Part shown: positions 1-9,859 of the stretch, in pieces
How the letters are laid out: every line of letters starts with the position of its first letter
How positions within the stretch are numbered: position 1 is the first letter of the stretch
Source of the DNA: Odontocerum albicorne
Lineage: Eukaryota; Arthropoda; Insecta; Trichoptera; Odontoceridae
NCBI GenBank assembly: GCA_949825065.1
Contig: OX463849.1
Coordinates: 2,418,001 to 2,482,000, forward strand
Direction of reading: 5' to 3'
DNA length: 64,000 bases
Program-made: the position numbers and the translations under genes
The notes under the pieces: generated by a model
Database searches by the model: none
Seen by the model: the letters and a program-made list of their open reading frames with translations, nothing else
Told to the model about the DNA's origin: nothing

Positions 1-419
1 AACGAATAAAAGAGTAATGTCACAGTAATGTTGAGATTCAATACATACGGTTTACCTCCAACAATACTCGTACATGTTTTCTAATTCATTTTCTCAATGA
101 ATTTGCTTTTTATTTGTTTATTTACTAATTTATTTGTTTTTATTTCTTTACAAACTTTATTACTTATTTCTTGCGTCCGTAAAATATTTATTTATGCATC
201 ATTACATTCTAGGATTTATACCTTTCCTTAATCGACAGCTGTTGGAAGCAATATTTTAATGGCATGGATAATATCTCAAGATTTTTATGCAATCTCTTTT
301 GCATAGTCATTGCAGTTCAAATTGGATTTATTCTGATTGTGAAGAAATGTTGTTTAGGTACTATATTCAATATCAATATTTTGTATAAATAAAACAGAAA
401 AATCTTTAATATAACACAT
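1..419. other. AT-rich unassigned sequence
   Basis: AT-rich DNA with no open frame of note and no repeat that recurs in the window. I see nothing here that supports a gene. Confidence 0.5.
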
Positions 420-563
420 ACTTAGAAAATCGACTCAAAATTGAGGTGCGTCTTATGGTCCGGAAGGTAGGAGAGGAGATACGTGATAATATGTCCCTGC
501 GGAAAATAATTTAAACTATCAAAATAAATACTATACACGCATTCTTTTTATACACATGCATGT
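420..563 (-). repeat. MITE-like repeat, inverted copy of 60421-60605
   Basis: This 140-bp stretch (GAGGTGCGTCTTATGGTCCG, then an ACGTATCTCC-type segment and a CATGCATGT-type end) reappears in reverse complement at 60421-60605. That copy continues to an end ATTATGGTCCGAAAAATACG, typical of terminal sequence in widespread short DNA transposons. The copy here abuts the mariner derivative at 565, whose TA target may lie in its edge. Family not assigned. Confidence 0.6.
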
Positions 564-1165
564 ACTACCTTGATCATAAAGTTTTAGGACTTTATTCATA
601 AAATCGAAAATACAAGTTTATTCATCAAAATCGATATGGCCCCCTTGCAAGTACTCCTCATTGACTGCAACGCACTTACGCCAGCCCTTGATCCAATCCT
701 CGAAACATCGCTGGTACTCAATTTTGGGTGTGCCCATCAGAGCCGTCTTCGATTTTTTCATGACATCCTCTCGGGTGCTGTAACGCGTTCCGCGAAGCGG
801 TTTTTTAAGTCGGTTGAACCGGAAAAAGTCGCAGGGAGCCAGATCAGGTGAATTCGAAGGCTGCTGGATAGTATTCGTGTTGTTTTTGGTCAAAAACTCA
901 TGGAAATCATGTCTTTCGCGATTTCAACGCGGTCCTTTTTTGCATGCCATTTTGATGCCATTTTCAAACTTGTAAAAAATCGAAAACACGCACAAAGGTA
1001 GGTGTACTCAGTACAGCGTAACTTTTACAAATGTCAAGCAATGACGCTGAAATTTGAAGGGTGTCAATGATAGATGTGGTAACCTAACAAAAAAAAAGAA
1101 TTCCAACCGGGGGACTGACAACGCCATACGGTGGTCGGTCCTAAAACTTTTTGATGAAGATAGTA
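563..1165 (-). mobile_element. mariner deletion derivative with transposase C-terminus
   Basis: The element is bounded by imperfect inverted termini: left CTACCTTGATCATAAAGTTT, right the reverse complement CTATCTTCATCAAAAAGTTT, each ending TTAGGAC. TA lies at both outer edges (563-564 and 1164-1165). The minus-strand frame 618-893 encodes the last ~90 residues of a mariner transposase, including SPDLAPCDFF with the third catalytic Asp and the C-terminal W(I)KGWRKCVAVNEEYLQG. Upstream residues continue a little in the same frame (HDFHEFLTKNN) and then stop. The N-terminal DNA-binding half and the first two catalytic Asp are deleted, so it is non-autonomous. The termini resemble those of the mariner at 52975-53961, so both may belong to one lineage. 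Confidence 0.85.
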
Positions 1166-1207
1166 TTTAATTTTAATACCAACGAATTATATTTTTTATT
1201 TACTTAA

Positions 1208-2896
1208 TTTTAGTAACTAATATATTATGTACCTACCTGCCTATTCCTGTTGAACTGTGAAAAGCCTAACTGAACTGTAGTAACTAACATATTATGTACC
1301 TACCTGCCTATTCCTGTTGAACTGTGAGAAGCCTAACTGAACTGTAGTAACTAACATATTATGTACCTACCTGCCTATTCCTGTTGAACTGTGAGAAGCC
1401 TAACTGAACTGTAGTAACTAACATATTATGTACCTACCTGCCTATTCCTGTTGAACTGTGAGAAGCCTAACTGAACTGTAGTAACTAACATATTATGTAC
1501 CTACCTGCCTATTCCTGTTGAACTGTGAGAAGCCTAACTGAACTGTAGTAACTAACATATTATGTACCTACCTGCCCTATTCCTGTTGAACTGTGAGAAG
1601 CCTAACTGAACTGTAGTAACTAACATATTATGTACCTACCTGCCCTATTCCTGTTGAACTGTGAGAAGCCTAACTGAACTGTAGTAACTAACATATTATG
1701 TACCTACCTGCCCTATTCCTGTTGAACTGTGAGAAGCGTAACTGAAGGTAGTAACTAACATCTTATGTACCTACCTGCCTATTCCTGTTGAACTGTGAGA
1801 AGCCTAACTGAACTTAAGTAACTAACATATTATGTACCTACCTGCCCTATTCCTGTTGAACTGTGAGAAGCCTAACTGAACTGTAGTAACTAACATATTA
1901 TGTACCTACCTGCCCTATTCCTGTTGAACTGTGAGAAGCGTAACTGAAGGTAGTAACTAACATCTTATGTACCTACCTGCCTATTCCTGTTGAACTGTGA
2001 GAAGCCTAACTGAACTTAAGTAACTAACATATTATGTACCTACCTGCCCTATTCCTGTTGAACTGTGAGAAGCCTAACTGAACTGTAGTAACTAACATAT
2101 TATGTACCTACCTGCCCTATTCCTGTTGAACTGTGAGAAGCCTAACTGAACTGTAGTAACTAACATATTATGTACCTACCTGCCCTATTCCTGTTGAACT
2201 GTGAGAAGCGTAACTGAAGGTAGTAACTAACATCTTATGTACCTACCTGCCTATTCCTGTTGAACTGTGAGAAGCCTAACTGAACTTAAGTAACTAACAT
2301 ATTATGTACCTACCTGCCCTATTCCTGTTGAACTGTGAGAAGCCTAACTGAACTGTAGTAACTAACATATTATGTACCTACCTGCCCTATTCCTGTTGAA
2401 CTGTGAGAAGCGTAACTGAAGGTAGTAACTAACATCTTATGTACCTACCTGCCTATTCCTGTTGAACTGTGAGAAGCCTAACTGAACTTAAGTAACTAAC
2501 ATATTATGTACCTACCTGCCCTATTCCTGTTGAACTGTGAGAAGCCTAACTGAACTGTAGTAACTAACATATTATGTACCTACCTGCCCTATTCCTGTTG
2601 AACTGTGAGAAGCGTAACTGAAGGTAGTAACTAACATCTTATGTACCTACCTGCCTATTCCTGTTGAACTGTGAGAAGCCTAACTGAACTTAAGTAACTA
2701 ACATATTATGTACCTACCTGCCCTATTCCTGTTGAACTGTGAGAAGCCTAACTGAACTGTAGTAACTAACATATTATGTACCTACCTGCCCTATTCCTGT
2801 TGAACTGTGAGAAGCCTAACTGAACTTTAGTAACTAACATATTATGTACCTACCTGCCTGCCTATCTATTCCTGTTGAACTGTGAGAAGCCTAACT
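1208..2896. repeat. 25-copy 67/68-bp tandem array with higher-order structure
   Basis: Twenty-five copies of a unit built on GTAACTAACATATTATG, TACCTACCTGCC, TATTCCTGTTGAACTGTG and AGAAGCCTAACTGAAC. Early units are 67 bp and later ones mostly 68 (CCCTATT instead of CCTATT). A variant unit beginning AGCGTAACTGAAGGTAG recurs at 1736, 1938, 2208, 2410 and 2612, that is at spacings of 202, 270, 202 and 202. Blocks of three or four units were therefore amplified together. Each unit holds one CTACCTG (reverse complement CAGGTAG). The array ends in a partial unit 22 bases before the candidate exon at 2919. Confidence 0.95.
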
Positions 2897-2918
2897 GAAG
2901 AACTGTGTTTCCTTCCAG

Positions 2919-2975
2919 CCTTACCCTCCCAGACCGGGCCAGCCGTCCACGCCGAACGCCCATGACCCTGAATCG
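2919..2975 (+). CDS. candidate 57-nt host exon, Pro-rich peptide
   Basis: A tract TGTTTCCTTCCAG immediately precedes position 2919, and GTAAGTTG starts at 2976. Both fit consensus splice acceptor and donor. The enclosed 57 nt are a whole number of codons, GC-rich against AT-rich flanks, and open in the phase-0 frame as PYPPRPGQPSTPNAHDPES. A second frame is also open and the third has a stop. The sequence is not part of the tandem unit and occurs once in the window. I do not recognise the protein. Low-complexity Pro/Ser/Thr segments of this type are common in linkers of regulatory proteins, but that does not identify it. No partner exon is visible, so this would be one internal exon between large introns. 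A chance match to splice consensus remains possible. Confidence 0.55.
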
Positions 2976-3337
2976 GTAAGTTGATTCTTTTTCTTTATAT
3001 TTCTTATTTATACTGACTGCGCCAAAGTATTGTATATGTCGACATATTTTTATTTCTCATTATGGTTGTAATTACTCCGTGTGAATATGCGTGTTTCGCA
3101 TTTTGTTTTTTTTTATTAGACTTGGCAATAGAATTCTTCAATTCCTCGCACACATCGTTCGCGGAGATGGGGAGAGTTGGAATTTTTAGATCTTAGATGT
3201 TCTGTCCCTACCGAGGATTTAAGGACTCGACTGATTGGTTTTCATCCAAATGCGAAATAATCTGTACGATCAACTAAATCATAGGTTCCCAAACTTATTA
3301 AAATAAATATTGTAAAAGTAAATAAATAAATTCAGGT
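2976..3337. other. unassigned, putative intron
   Basis: AT-rich sequence downstream of the candidate donor with no recognised repeat or coding signal. Confidence 0.4.
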
Positions 3338-3840
3338 TTATTACGCATTGAATGAAAAAATAATATTAATAATAATTAGCACTTATCGGCCGCATCAGAT
3401 ATATTTTGTGAAAATCGGGAATAAATTCATCAATACAATCAAACGTGTACCAGTGTGTGACGTCGTAGGTATATTCATTCTAAAAAAACCTCTCTGGGTG
3501 AGGAAGCGACGCTATTCACGTCTCACTCTCACTCTACTTCGGTATATGGGAACGCAAGAAATAGAATCTCAGTTCGCTCGCTTCAGTAGCTCACGGTCTT
3601 TCGTTTGAGGTGGTCGTTTCGCCCGTTTTGTGAACGTCGGCCGATATTTTTTTCTTCATGTTTTCAGCAATTAAATTTCAATTATTATCACCTTTGACTT
3701 CAAATTTAATTAATTTAAGCGATTGATTGGCTAAGAATATTCTTATTTTTCCGATTTTAAATCGCTCATTTTTACATATGTATTGATGTGTATTGAATAC
3801 ACATCACAGGAATGGGCTGATTATTTTAGCCACACACCAC
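3338..3840 (+). mobile_element. TTAA-type MITE family, copy 1 (both ends lost)
   Basis: Internal portion of the family that is complete at 4530-5124 and 23077-23674. Shared landmarks in order are ACGCATTGAATGAAAAAA, AGCACTTATCGGCC, GAAAATCGGGAATAAATTCA, GGTATATGGGAACGCAAG, TTCGCTCGCTTC, CGTCGGCCGAT and TTTTAAATCGCTCATTTTTA. The terminal TTAACCCTTCCTGTCC and its partner are missing, so the copy is truncated on both sides. The 86-aa frame inside it (3348-3608) is not conserved between copies and is not a gene. Confidence 0.85.
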
Positions 3841-4525
3841 TTAAATAATCAATTAGAATACTTGAAAATTAGACGATGCATATTTAAATTAGATCTATTA
3901 AAAAAAAATTGTATTCGGCAAATGTGATCAAGTTTAATAAAATTGTGTGAGCAAACACATATCGTAGTCATTTTTTTCCTCTCAAAAGCAGTCAAATCAG
4001 AAGACAGCTGTGCACCGTGGCTGCCGATGATTTACTCCCTGGCATTCACACGAACTCATGTCGCCCTACCCCGTCCCATTCGTCACAATACTCGCGAGTC
4101 AGGGGGCCACTGGCAGGGCCTATTGTGACTTGGATTACCCACGTCCCTTTTGACTTTGAAACGTTTGATGCAACGAATAATGATTTAACATGTATCATAA
4201 CGTTGCACTTTGAATTTTATTCGAATAACTGTAATGTCATAGTCATTCGTGTGTGTTGAAAGTAGCTTGCAAAACAAAAAAATACCAATTTTTCAACTGT
4301 TTAATGTGGTGTAATCGAGCAATATACGTGTATAATATTATGAGCAAAGTGAGTCTTCAGAGAGGCCCAGTTTAGCAAAACCGAAAATCGTATTTAAGAA
4401 GATCCACGAATTACAATTTTCTTTTTATTATTGTATTGCTTGCTTTTTGCTCTATTTATTGTATTGCTTTTTGCTCTATTTTTTTATTTTATGCTAGTTT
4501 TTTTTTTACATTGCCTCACGCCTCG
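3841..4525. other. unassigned, includes a GC-rich island
   Basis: Bases 4010-4150 are distinctly GC-rich (segment CCCTACCCCGTCCCATTC) and not repetitive in this window. Overlapping short frames here are not convincing. The rest is AT-rich. Confidence 0.4.
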
Positions 4526-4529
4526 TTAA

Positions 4530-5124
4530 CCCTTCCTGTCCTGTGATGTGTAACTAGTACACATTGCTTCCAAAAACTTTAATATCTCTATAAATATAAT
4601 AAATACTGGGTTCAGATTTTAGGTATTCCTCCGTAATACATTTACGCATTGAATGAAAAAAAAAATATTATTAATAATTAGCACTTATCGGCCACATCAG
4701 AAATATTTCGTGAAAATCGGGAATAAATTCACCAATACAATCAAACGTTTGCCAGTGTGTGACGTAGGTATATTAATTCTAAAAAATCGCTTTGGGTGAA
4801 GAAGCGACGCTATTCACGTCTCACTCTCACTACTTCGGTATATGGGAACGCAAGAAATAGAATCTCAGTTCGCTCGCTTCAGTAGCTCTCGGGCATCCAT
4901 TTGAGGTGGTCTCTTCGCCTGGTTTATGATCGTCGGCCGATGTTTTTTTTCTTCATGTTTTCAGCAATTAAATTTCAAATATCACTTTTGACTTCAAATT
5001 TAATTAATTCGAGCGATTGGCTATGAATATTCTTATTTTTCCGATTTTAAATCGCTCATTTTTACACGTGTATTGAATACACGTCACCAGAATGCGCGGT
5101 TTTTTTAGCACAGGAAGGGAAAGG
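4530..5124 (+). mobile_element. TTAA-type (piggyBac-like) MITE, copy 2, complete
   Basis: 595 bp between two TTAA tetramers (4526-4529 and 5125-5128). The ends are CCCTTCCTGTCCTGTG on the left and CCTTTCCCTTCCTGTGCTA read inward from the right, an imperfect inverted pair. TTAA target duplication with C-rich ends is the hallmark of the piggyBac superfamily. There is no transposase, so it is non-autonomous. It lies within a larger inverted duplication (see 5129-5261). Confidence 0.85.
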
Positions 5125-5128
5125 TTAA

Positions 5129-5261
5129 CTAACTTAGCGAGGAATCGAAGTTTTATGTCTGGTGCCGTTCTGCTAGATGGTATTGCCTCCTTGGCAGTGT
5201 GCACACGATGTGTGGTGTGGAACGATCCTGTGTTAACTGCAGTAGGGTACGGCCAGGAGCC
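5129..5261. repeat. arm of an inverted segmental duplication
   Basis: The block GCGAGGAATCGAAGTTTTA ... GCAGTAGGGTACGGCCAGGAG recurs in reverse complement at 8148-8275. In both places a TTAA MITE follows on the same side. The duplication therefore took in MITE plus flank, about 750 bp in each copy. The two copies differ by about 50 bp of extra sequence at 8276-8328. Confidence 0.75.
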
Positions 5262-5770
5262 CGTGGGCGGCATGAGTAGAGTGCACGCCAATATGCATCT
5301 CCGCGATGTACCGCTTCGCTCCCACGCTACGCGGGATATTTGCATGCGACATCAGTGTCGGCGCTGGGTACGTAATTACCGCGAGATATGGTGAGTTGTT
5401 AACTATGCACGCTGCGTGTTCCTTCCCACGTCCCACGTTGATCAGGATTTACCCTCGTGCATAGGATGCGATTACAAAGAAAACAAATATTGATCCCTAT
5501 TGATGATGACTATATTTTAGGGAATGTGCTACAAGTGGCCAGATAAAGATTATGCTCCGATACCACAGTAAGACTGTTTGTGTTTGTAGCGTTACTGACG
5601 GAGTCTGCCGTCTCAAGTGCGATGACTGCGTGAAACTAATAAGACTTTCTTTGTATTTTCCTACTATTTCATATATGGTACACATACACTGAGAACTACA
5701 GAATTATACTTGGACTTGTGAAATTATGAAATATATGCATTGATGGGATTTAAAGATGCTCATTCGATAA
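5262..5770. other. unassigned
   Basis: Mixed sequence. Frames on both strands of 5233-5436 overlap and look like chance. I see no family here. Confidence 0.3.
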
Positions 5771-5772
5771 TA

Positions 5773-6700
5773 TAGGGTGCGTTTTATGTTCCAGACCGAT
5801 GTTTTATTTTTAATAATTTAAATGAAACACAATTTTATAATTTATTGATTGATTATATGTTCTTTACCATTATGTATGGAATATAATGTCGGTCAAGTGG
5901 CCACCTCTGGTCGTGGCGCAAACACGAGTTCTTTCAAGCATATTTTTCATAACATTCAAACTTCTAGTCTTATTTCAGCAATTTATTTTCGAATGTTGTC
6001 CTTAATTATCGGGATTGTGGATGGTTTGTTGGTGTACACCTTTCCCTTCAAGTATCCCATAGGAAATAATCGGGGGCGGTCAAATCAGGGGATCGTGGGG
6101 GCCAGTCGATATCACCACTTTTTGACATTATTCGGCCGGAAAAAGTTTATCGCAAAATTTGCATTGTAGCACGAGCTGTGTGTGATGTGGCACCGTCCTG
6201 TTGAAACCACATGTGCTGTAGGCCCAATTGATCCAATTCGGGCACAAGAAAGTTTACCAACATGTCACGATAGCAATCACCAGTAACTGTTACAGCATTT
6301 CCTTTAGCATCCTTAAATAAATATGGCCCAAATGGCGCACCATACAGTCACTCTACGGTGGTGTAATGGTCGTTGGTGTATCAATTGAGGATTTTCAGTG
6401 CCCCAATGGCGGCTATTCTGTTTATTAACAAAGCCAGCCAAGTCGAAATGTGCCACGTCGCTCATGATGATTTTTTTGCCAAAACTGGTGGTCGTTTATA
6501 AATTAGTCTCACGTATTCACAATTAAACAATTATTTAAATAAAATGTTTTAATGACTTCAACACGTTGTTGCGGAGCTAGATGCTCCATAATAAATTGTT
6601 ATCGACCACTCTCCACGACTATCAAATATGAACTGACAAATAACAGCCAAATCAAAATGGCGGTCAAACAAAATCGGCCTGGAACATAAAACGCACCTTG
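5773..6700 (-). mobile_element. degenerate Tc3-like element, near complete
   Basis: Flanked by TA (5771-5772 and 6701-6702), with 28-bp inverted termini matching at 25 positions. The core is GGTGCGTTTTATGTTCCAG on both sides. The minus strand reads as a decayed Tc1/mariner-superfamily transposase: traces of HFDLAGFVNKQN ... WGTENPQ near 6400, then FGPYLFKDAKGNAVTVTGD, MWFQQDGATSHTARATMQIL (second catalytic Asp), and DWPPRSPDLTAPDYFLW (third acidic site). Several stops and frame changes interrupt it (a stop after MQILR, another after YFLWDT), so no protein is made. A related relic lies at 58355-59340 in the other orientation. The 106-aa plus-strand frame at 5849-6169 is only the antisense shadow. 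Confidence 0.85.
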
Positions 6701-6702
6701 TA

Positions 6703-7589
6703 TTAGTCATAATCATTTATGCTGAACCCGAGTAAACCGACTTACCTCAATGACATTTTTTTATTAAATCAACCTCGACGCAACTGAAAATAGACTTCAA
6801 ATGTTGATGTATATTTCAAATTAATCTATAAAGTATGTTTTGTGAGTTGGGTCAATTTTTATCATATAACATACTATTGAAAAGTGGACATTGCAGAGGT
6901 TTTAAAGAAACGAAATCATTATTTCGAGTAAGTACGTGTATATTTTTATATAGCACAGAACATTTTGAAAAAAATGTTACAGTAATTAACAGCGTATTTC
7001 AAATGTAAACCACTTGTTTTTTTTTTACAATTATATCTTTGTTTCTCCTTAGTTCTTTCTTTTATTCTTCGGCAGCATCGTGTTTCATTTACGTCCGTCC
7101 AGACGAGCGCGCAGGTGTTGCTCAAGTCTTTTTTTTTTTACCGGGAAGTCGTTACCGGGTACCGCCGCGCTGCAAGTGCTGTAACCATTTCAGCCTTCAT
7201 TCGTGGCAGTCTCACTCTCCAGGTCTCGTATGTACCTGAGGGACGGGTAATAAATGCTACTCGGAGGTAACTTCGACATGCGAGTATTTGCGATCAAAAC
7301 ATACAATTTTTGTCACTGGCACACATTTAAAAATAAACATTTGACTAGCTGTTTGCAGTGGAATCGGCATCACTGTTTAATATAGGATTTATAGAGCATT
7401 ATTGTATTGCAATGGGTTATGGTCGGATTTAAAATTTCTGATCGAATAAAAGAGCGGATTATGAATGTGGTGGTAAATTAAATAGTTGTAAAATGATGTT
7501 TCAAATAGTAAATATATCGACAGTTCTTTTATAAAAATATAATATTACAGTATATTAGTATAATATTATTACACTTTCGTTGTGTACAT
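6703..7589. other. unassigned AT-rich sequence
   Basis: No recognised element. The stretch 7075-7235 is moderately GC-rich with poly-T runs. Its 66-aa frame (7039-7239) has no family resemblance that I can see. Confidence 0.3.
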
Positions 7590-7640
7590 CACAATCTGGA
7601 GGATTTGTTGCCGTGTGACAATCTCTTCCAACCGACAAGA
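7590..7640 (-). repeat. short LINE/SINE 3'-end fragment
   Basis: Contains GACAATCTCTTCCAACCGAC, the reverse complement of the TTGGTTGGAAGAGATTGCC-type segment found at the 3' ends of the Jockey-type LINE copies (31060, 47235, 51610). A dispersed remnant only. Confidence 0.5.
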
Positions 7641-7741
7641 AAGCACCTTAAGTGACCGCCAGACTAAAGTATTTAAAAAAAAATCCTGGATAGCAACCGG
7701 AATCGCGCGTGCAATCAGTGAACTGGAAGAGATGTGTCTTG

Positions 7742-7815
7742 ATCAGAGGTCGGCAAACTACGGCCAGCGGGTCAAATCCGGCCCGCTGTCTCTTTTTGTA
7801 CTGCCCGCGAGCTGA
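7742..7815 (+). mobile_element. hAT terminal fragment
   Basis: CAGAGGTCGGCAAACTACGG followed by CCAGCGGGTC and CCGGCCCGC is the typical terminal region of hAT elements of the CAGGGGTCGGCAAACT type. It matches the right end at 63425-63492 in inverse orientation (GGTTGCCGACCC). The internal region and other end were not found nearby. Confidence 0.6.
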
Positions 7816-8034
7816 CAATGGATTTTACAATTACAAATTTTTGAAAATTTCAAAGTACGCGCTGTAATGGAACGACCGAGTTGAAGAGTTGCGAGATACA
7901 ACCGTATGTAGCGCTCCTATAGCTTCGCACTCGGTGGTCTCTGCTGTGACGCCATGCAGTTATCATTCGGAAGCGTTTCAAGTGCCACGCGTATCGCTGT
8001 TCTTTTTCAAAGATGGTTTTCGAAGATTTCCCTT

Positions 8035-8150
8035 ATACAATACACATCAATACACAATACACATCAATACACATGTAAAAATGAGCGATTTAAAATCTCC
8101 GATATACAATACACATCAATACACATGTAAAAATGAGCGATTTAAAATCT
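8035..8150 (-). repeat. tandem partial copies of the TTAA-MITE end
   Basis: Two adjacent copies of ATACACATGTAAAAATGAGC followed by GATTTAAAATCTCC. This is the reverse complement of the segment 50-100 bp inside the right end of the TTAA MITE. ATACACATCAATACAC is repeated beside them. It is a rearrangement at the edge of the inverted duplication. Confidence 0.7.
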
Positions 8151-8328
8151 CCTGGCCGTACCCTACTGCAGTTAACACAGGGTCGTTCCACACCGCACAT
8201 CGTGTGCACAATGCCAAGGAGGCAATACCATCTAGCAGAACGGCACCACAAATAAAACTTCGATTCCTCGCTATTCGTGGGAGACGCATTAACATACGTA
8301 ACCAATGATATAATCTCAGAATGCAGAG
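8148..8328. repeat. second arm of the inverted segmental duplication
   Basis: Reverse complement of 5129-5261 (GGCCGTACCCTACTGCAGTT ... CTTCGATTCCTCGC). It continues for about 50 bp absent from the other copy, up to the TTAA at 8329. Confidence 0.75.
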
Positions 8329-8332
8329 TTAA

Positions 8333-8932
8333 CCTTTCCCTTCCTGTGTTAACAAAATCCGCGCGTTCCGGTGCTGTGTATTCAATACACGTGTAAAAAT
8401 GAGCGATTAAAAATCGGAATAATAAGAATATTCATAGCCAATCGCTTGAATTAATTAAATTTGAAGTCAAAAGTGATAATAATTGAAATTTAATTGGTGA
8501 ACACATCTAAAAAAAACATCGGACGACGTTCATAAAACGAGCGAAACTACCACTTCGAACGAAAGCCGGCTGGCTACTAAGCGAGAGAAGCGAGCGAACT
8601 AAGATTATATTCTTGCGTTCCCATATACCGAAGTAGAGTGAGACGTGAATAGCGTCACTTCCTCACATATAGCGATTTTTTAGAATCAATATACCTACGT
8701 CACACACTGGCACACGTTTGTTTGTATTGGTGAATTTATTCCCGATTTTCACAAAATATCTCTGATGTGGCCGATAAGTGCTAATTATTATTAATATTAT
8801 TTTTTTATTCAATGCGTAAATGTATTACGGAGGAATACCTAAAATCTAAACCCAGTGTTTTATTATATTTATGGAGATATTAAAGTTTTTAAAAGCATTG
8901 TGTACTAGTTACACATCACAGGACAGGAAGGG
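8333..8932 (-). mobile_element. TTAA-type (piggyBac-like) MITE, copy 3, complete
   Basis: 600 bp between TTAA at 8329-8332 and 8933-8936, inverted relative to the copy at 4530. Ends are CCTTTCCCTTCCTGTG and, from the other side, CCCTTCCTGTCCTGTG. Internal landmarks are the same as in the other copies, in reverse. No transposase. Confidence 0.85.
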
Positions 8933-8936
8933 TTAA

Positions 8937-9149
8937 AAATACTTCAATGGATGGAGGATAGGATAGATCGGTCCTTATGTTATCTGGGGTGCGGTTTGTA
9001 GACGGTACAACACTTATGGATAACGACGGAGATGAGATGGCCAAACTCGTTCAGAGTTGAAATCGAGTTCTAGGAATAAAATAATATATAACTCCGAGAA
9101 TAAGTTATTCTTGAAGAAATTACGAAGAGGTTAAAAAATGGAAAAGCAG
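8937..9149. other. unassigned
   Basis: No repeat or coding signal recognised. Confidence 0.3.
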
Positions 9150-9414
9150 AAATCCGAAGATGAATTATCATAGAATTTAACAAAGATATAGATTAACCAG
9201 TTAAAACTAAGAGGAATTCAATTGTGTTCAATGAAATAGAATTTGACGAAGATATAGATTAACCAGTTAATACTAAGAGGAACTAAATTGTGTTCAATGA
9301 AATAGAATTTGACGAAGATATAGATTAACCAGTTAATACTAAGAGGAACTCAATTGTGTTCAATGAAATAGAATTTGACGAAGATATAAATTAACCAGTT
9401 AATACTAAGAGGAA
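9150..9414. repeat. 66-bp tandem array, four units
   Basis: Units carry GAATTTGACGAAGATATAGA, TTAACCAGTTAATACTAAG and AGGAACTCAATTGTGTTCAA. The GAATTT landmark falls at about 9172, 9239, 9305 and 9371, giving a 66/67-bp period. Part of a further unit (ACTAAGAGGAACTAAATTGT) lies at 9765-9793, on the far side of the LINE insertion. Confidence 0.9.
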
Positions 9415-9764
9415 ATTCCTAATAGAAGACTATTAGGAATTTCCTGGAGAGACCGCATCACAAATGAAGAGGTTCTCCAACGAATCGAAGGAGGAAGGCA
9501 CCTGCTCAGGATCCCGCCGAAAGGCGTGCAAGATGGATCGGTGATATAATACGACAAGAGGGCCTCTTGCATGCCATAATGGAGGGCATGACCGAGGGGA
9601 CAAACTCTAGGGGACGCCCACGCCGAGAGTACCTGGAGGACCTGTTGGTGGACGTGCGCTGCTCAACATACACAGACTTAAAAAGAGCCGCACAGGACAG
9701 GGGGGAATGGAGGAGAAGAGTTCAAATTGCTGCAAACCAGTCTTAGGACTGCAACCACGGAAGG
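9415..9764 (+). mobile_element. LINE family D 3' fragment inside the 66-bp array
   Basis: Encodes the C-terminal tail of the reverse transcriptase that is longer at 34141-34968. Landmarks are GISWRDRITNEEVLQRIEGG, HAIMEGMTEGTNSRGRPRRE, LEDLLVDVRCSTYTDL and a stop after AANQS, with a frame shift near 9515. An 11-bp direct duplication ACTAAGAGGAA flanks it (9404-9414 and 9765-9775), so it is a target-primed insertion. The 5' edge shows a fold-back, GGAAATTCCTAATAG then CTATTAGGAATTTCC, around 9411-9444. Confidence 0.85.
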
Positions 9765-9859
9765 ACTAAGAGGAACTAAATTGTGTTCAATGATTTTTTT
9801 AGTATTGTCCATAGCACTATGTATGAGAAAGAAGGAAAGAGACGATAGATGACTTCGAG

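Noticed and set aside
1208..2896. CRISPR array
   Set aside because: No repeat/spacer alternation, and the host is eukaryotic.
5849..6169. 106-aa plus-strand gene
   Set aside because: It is the antisense shadow of the decayed Tc3-like transposase.
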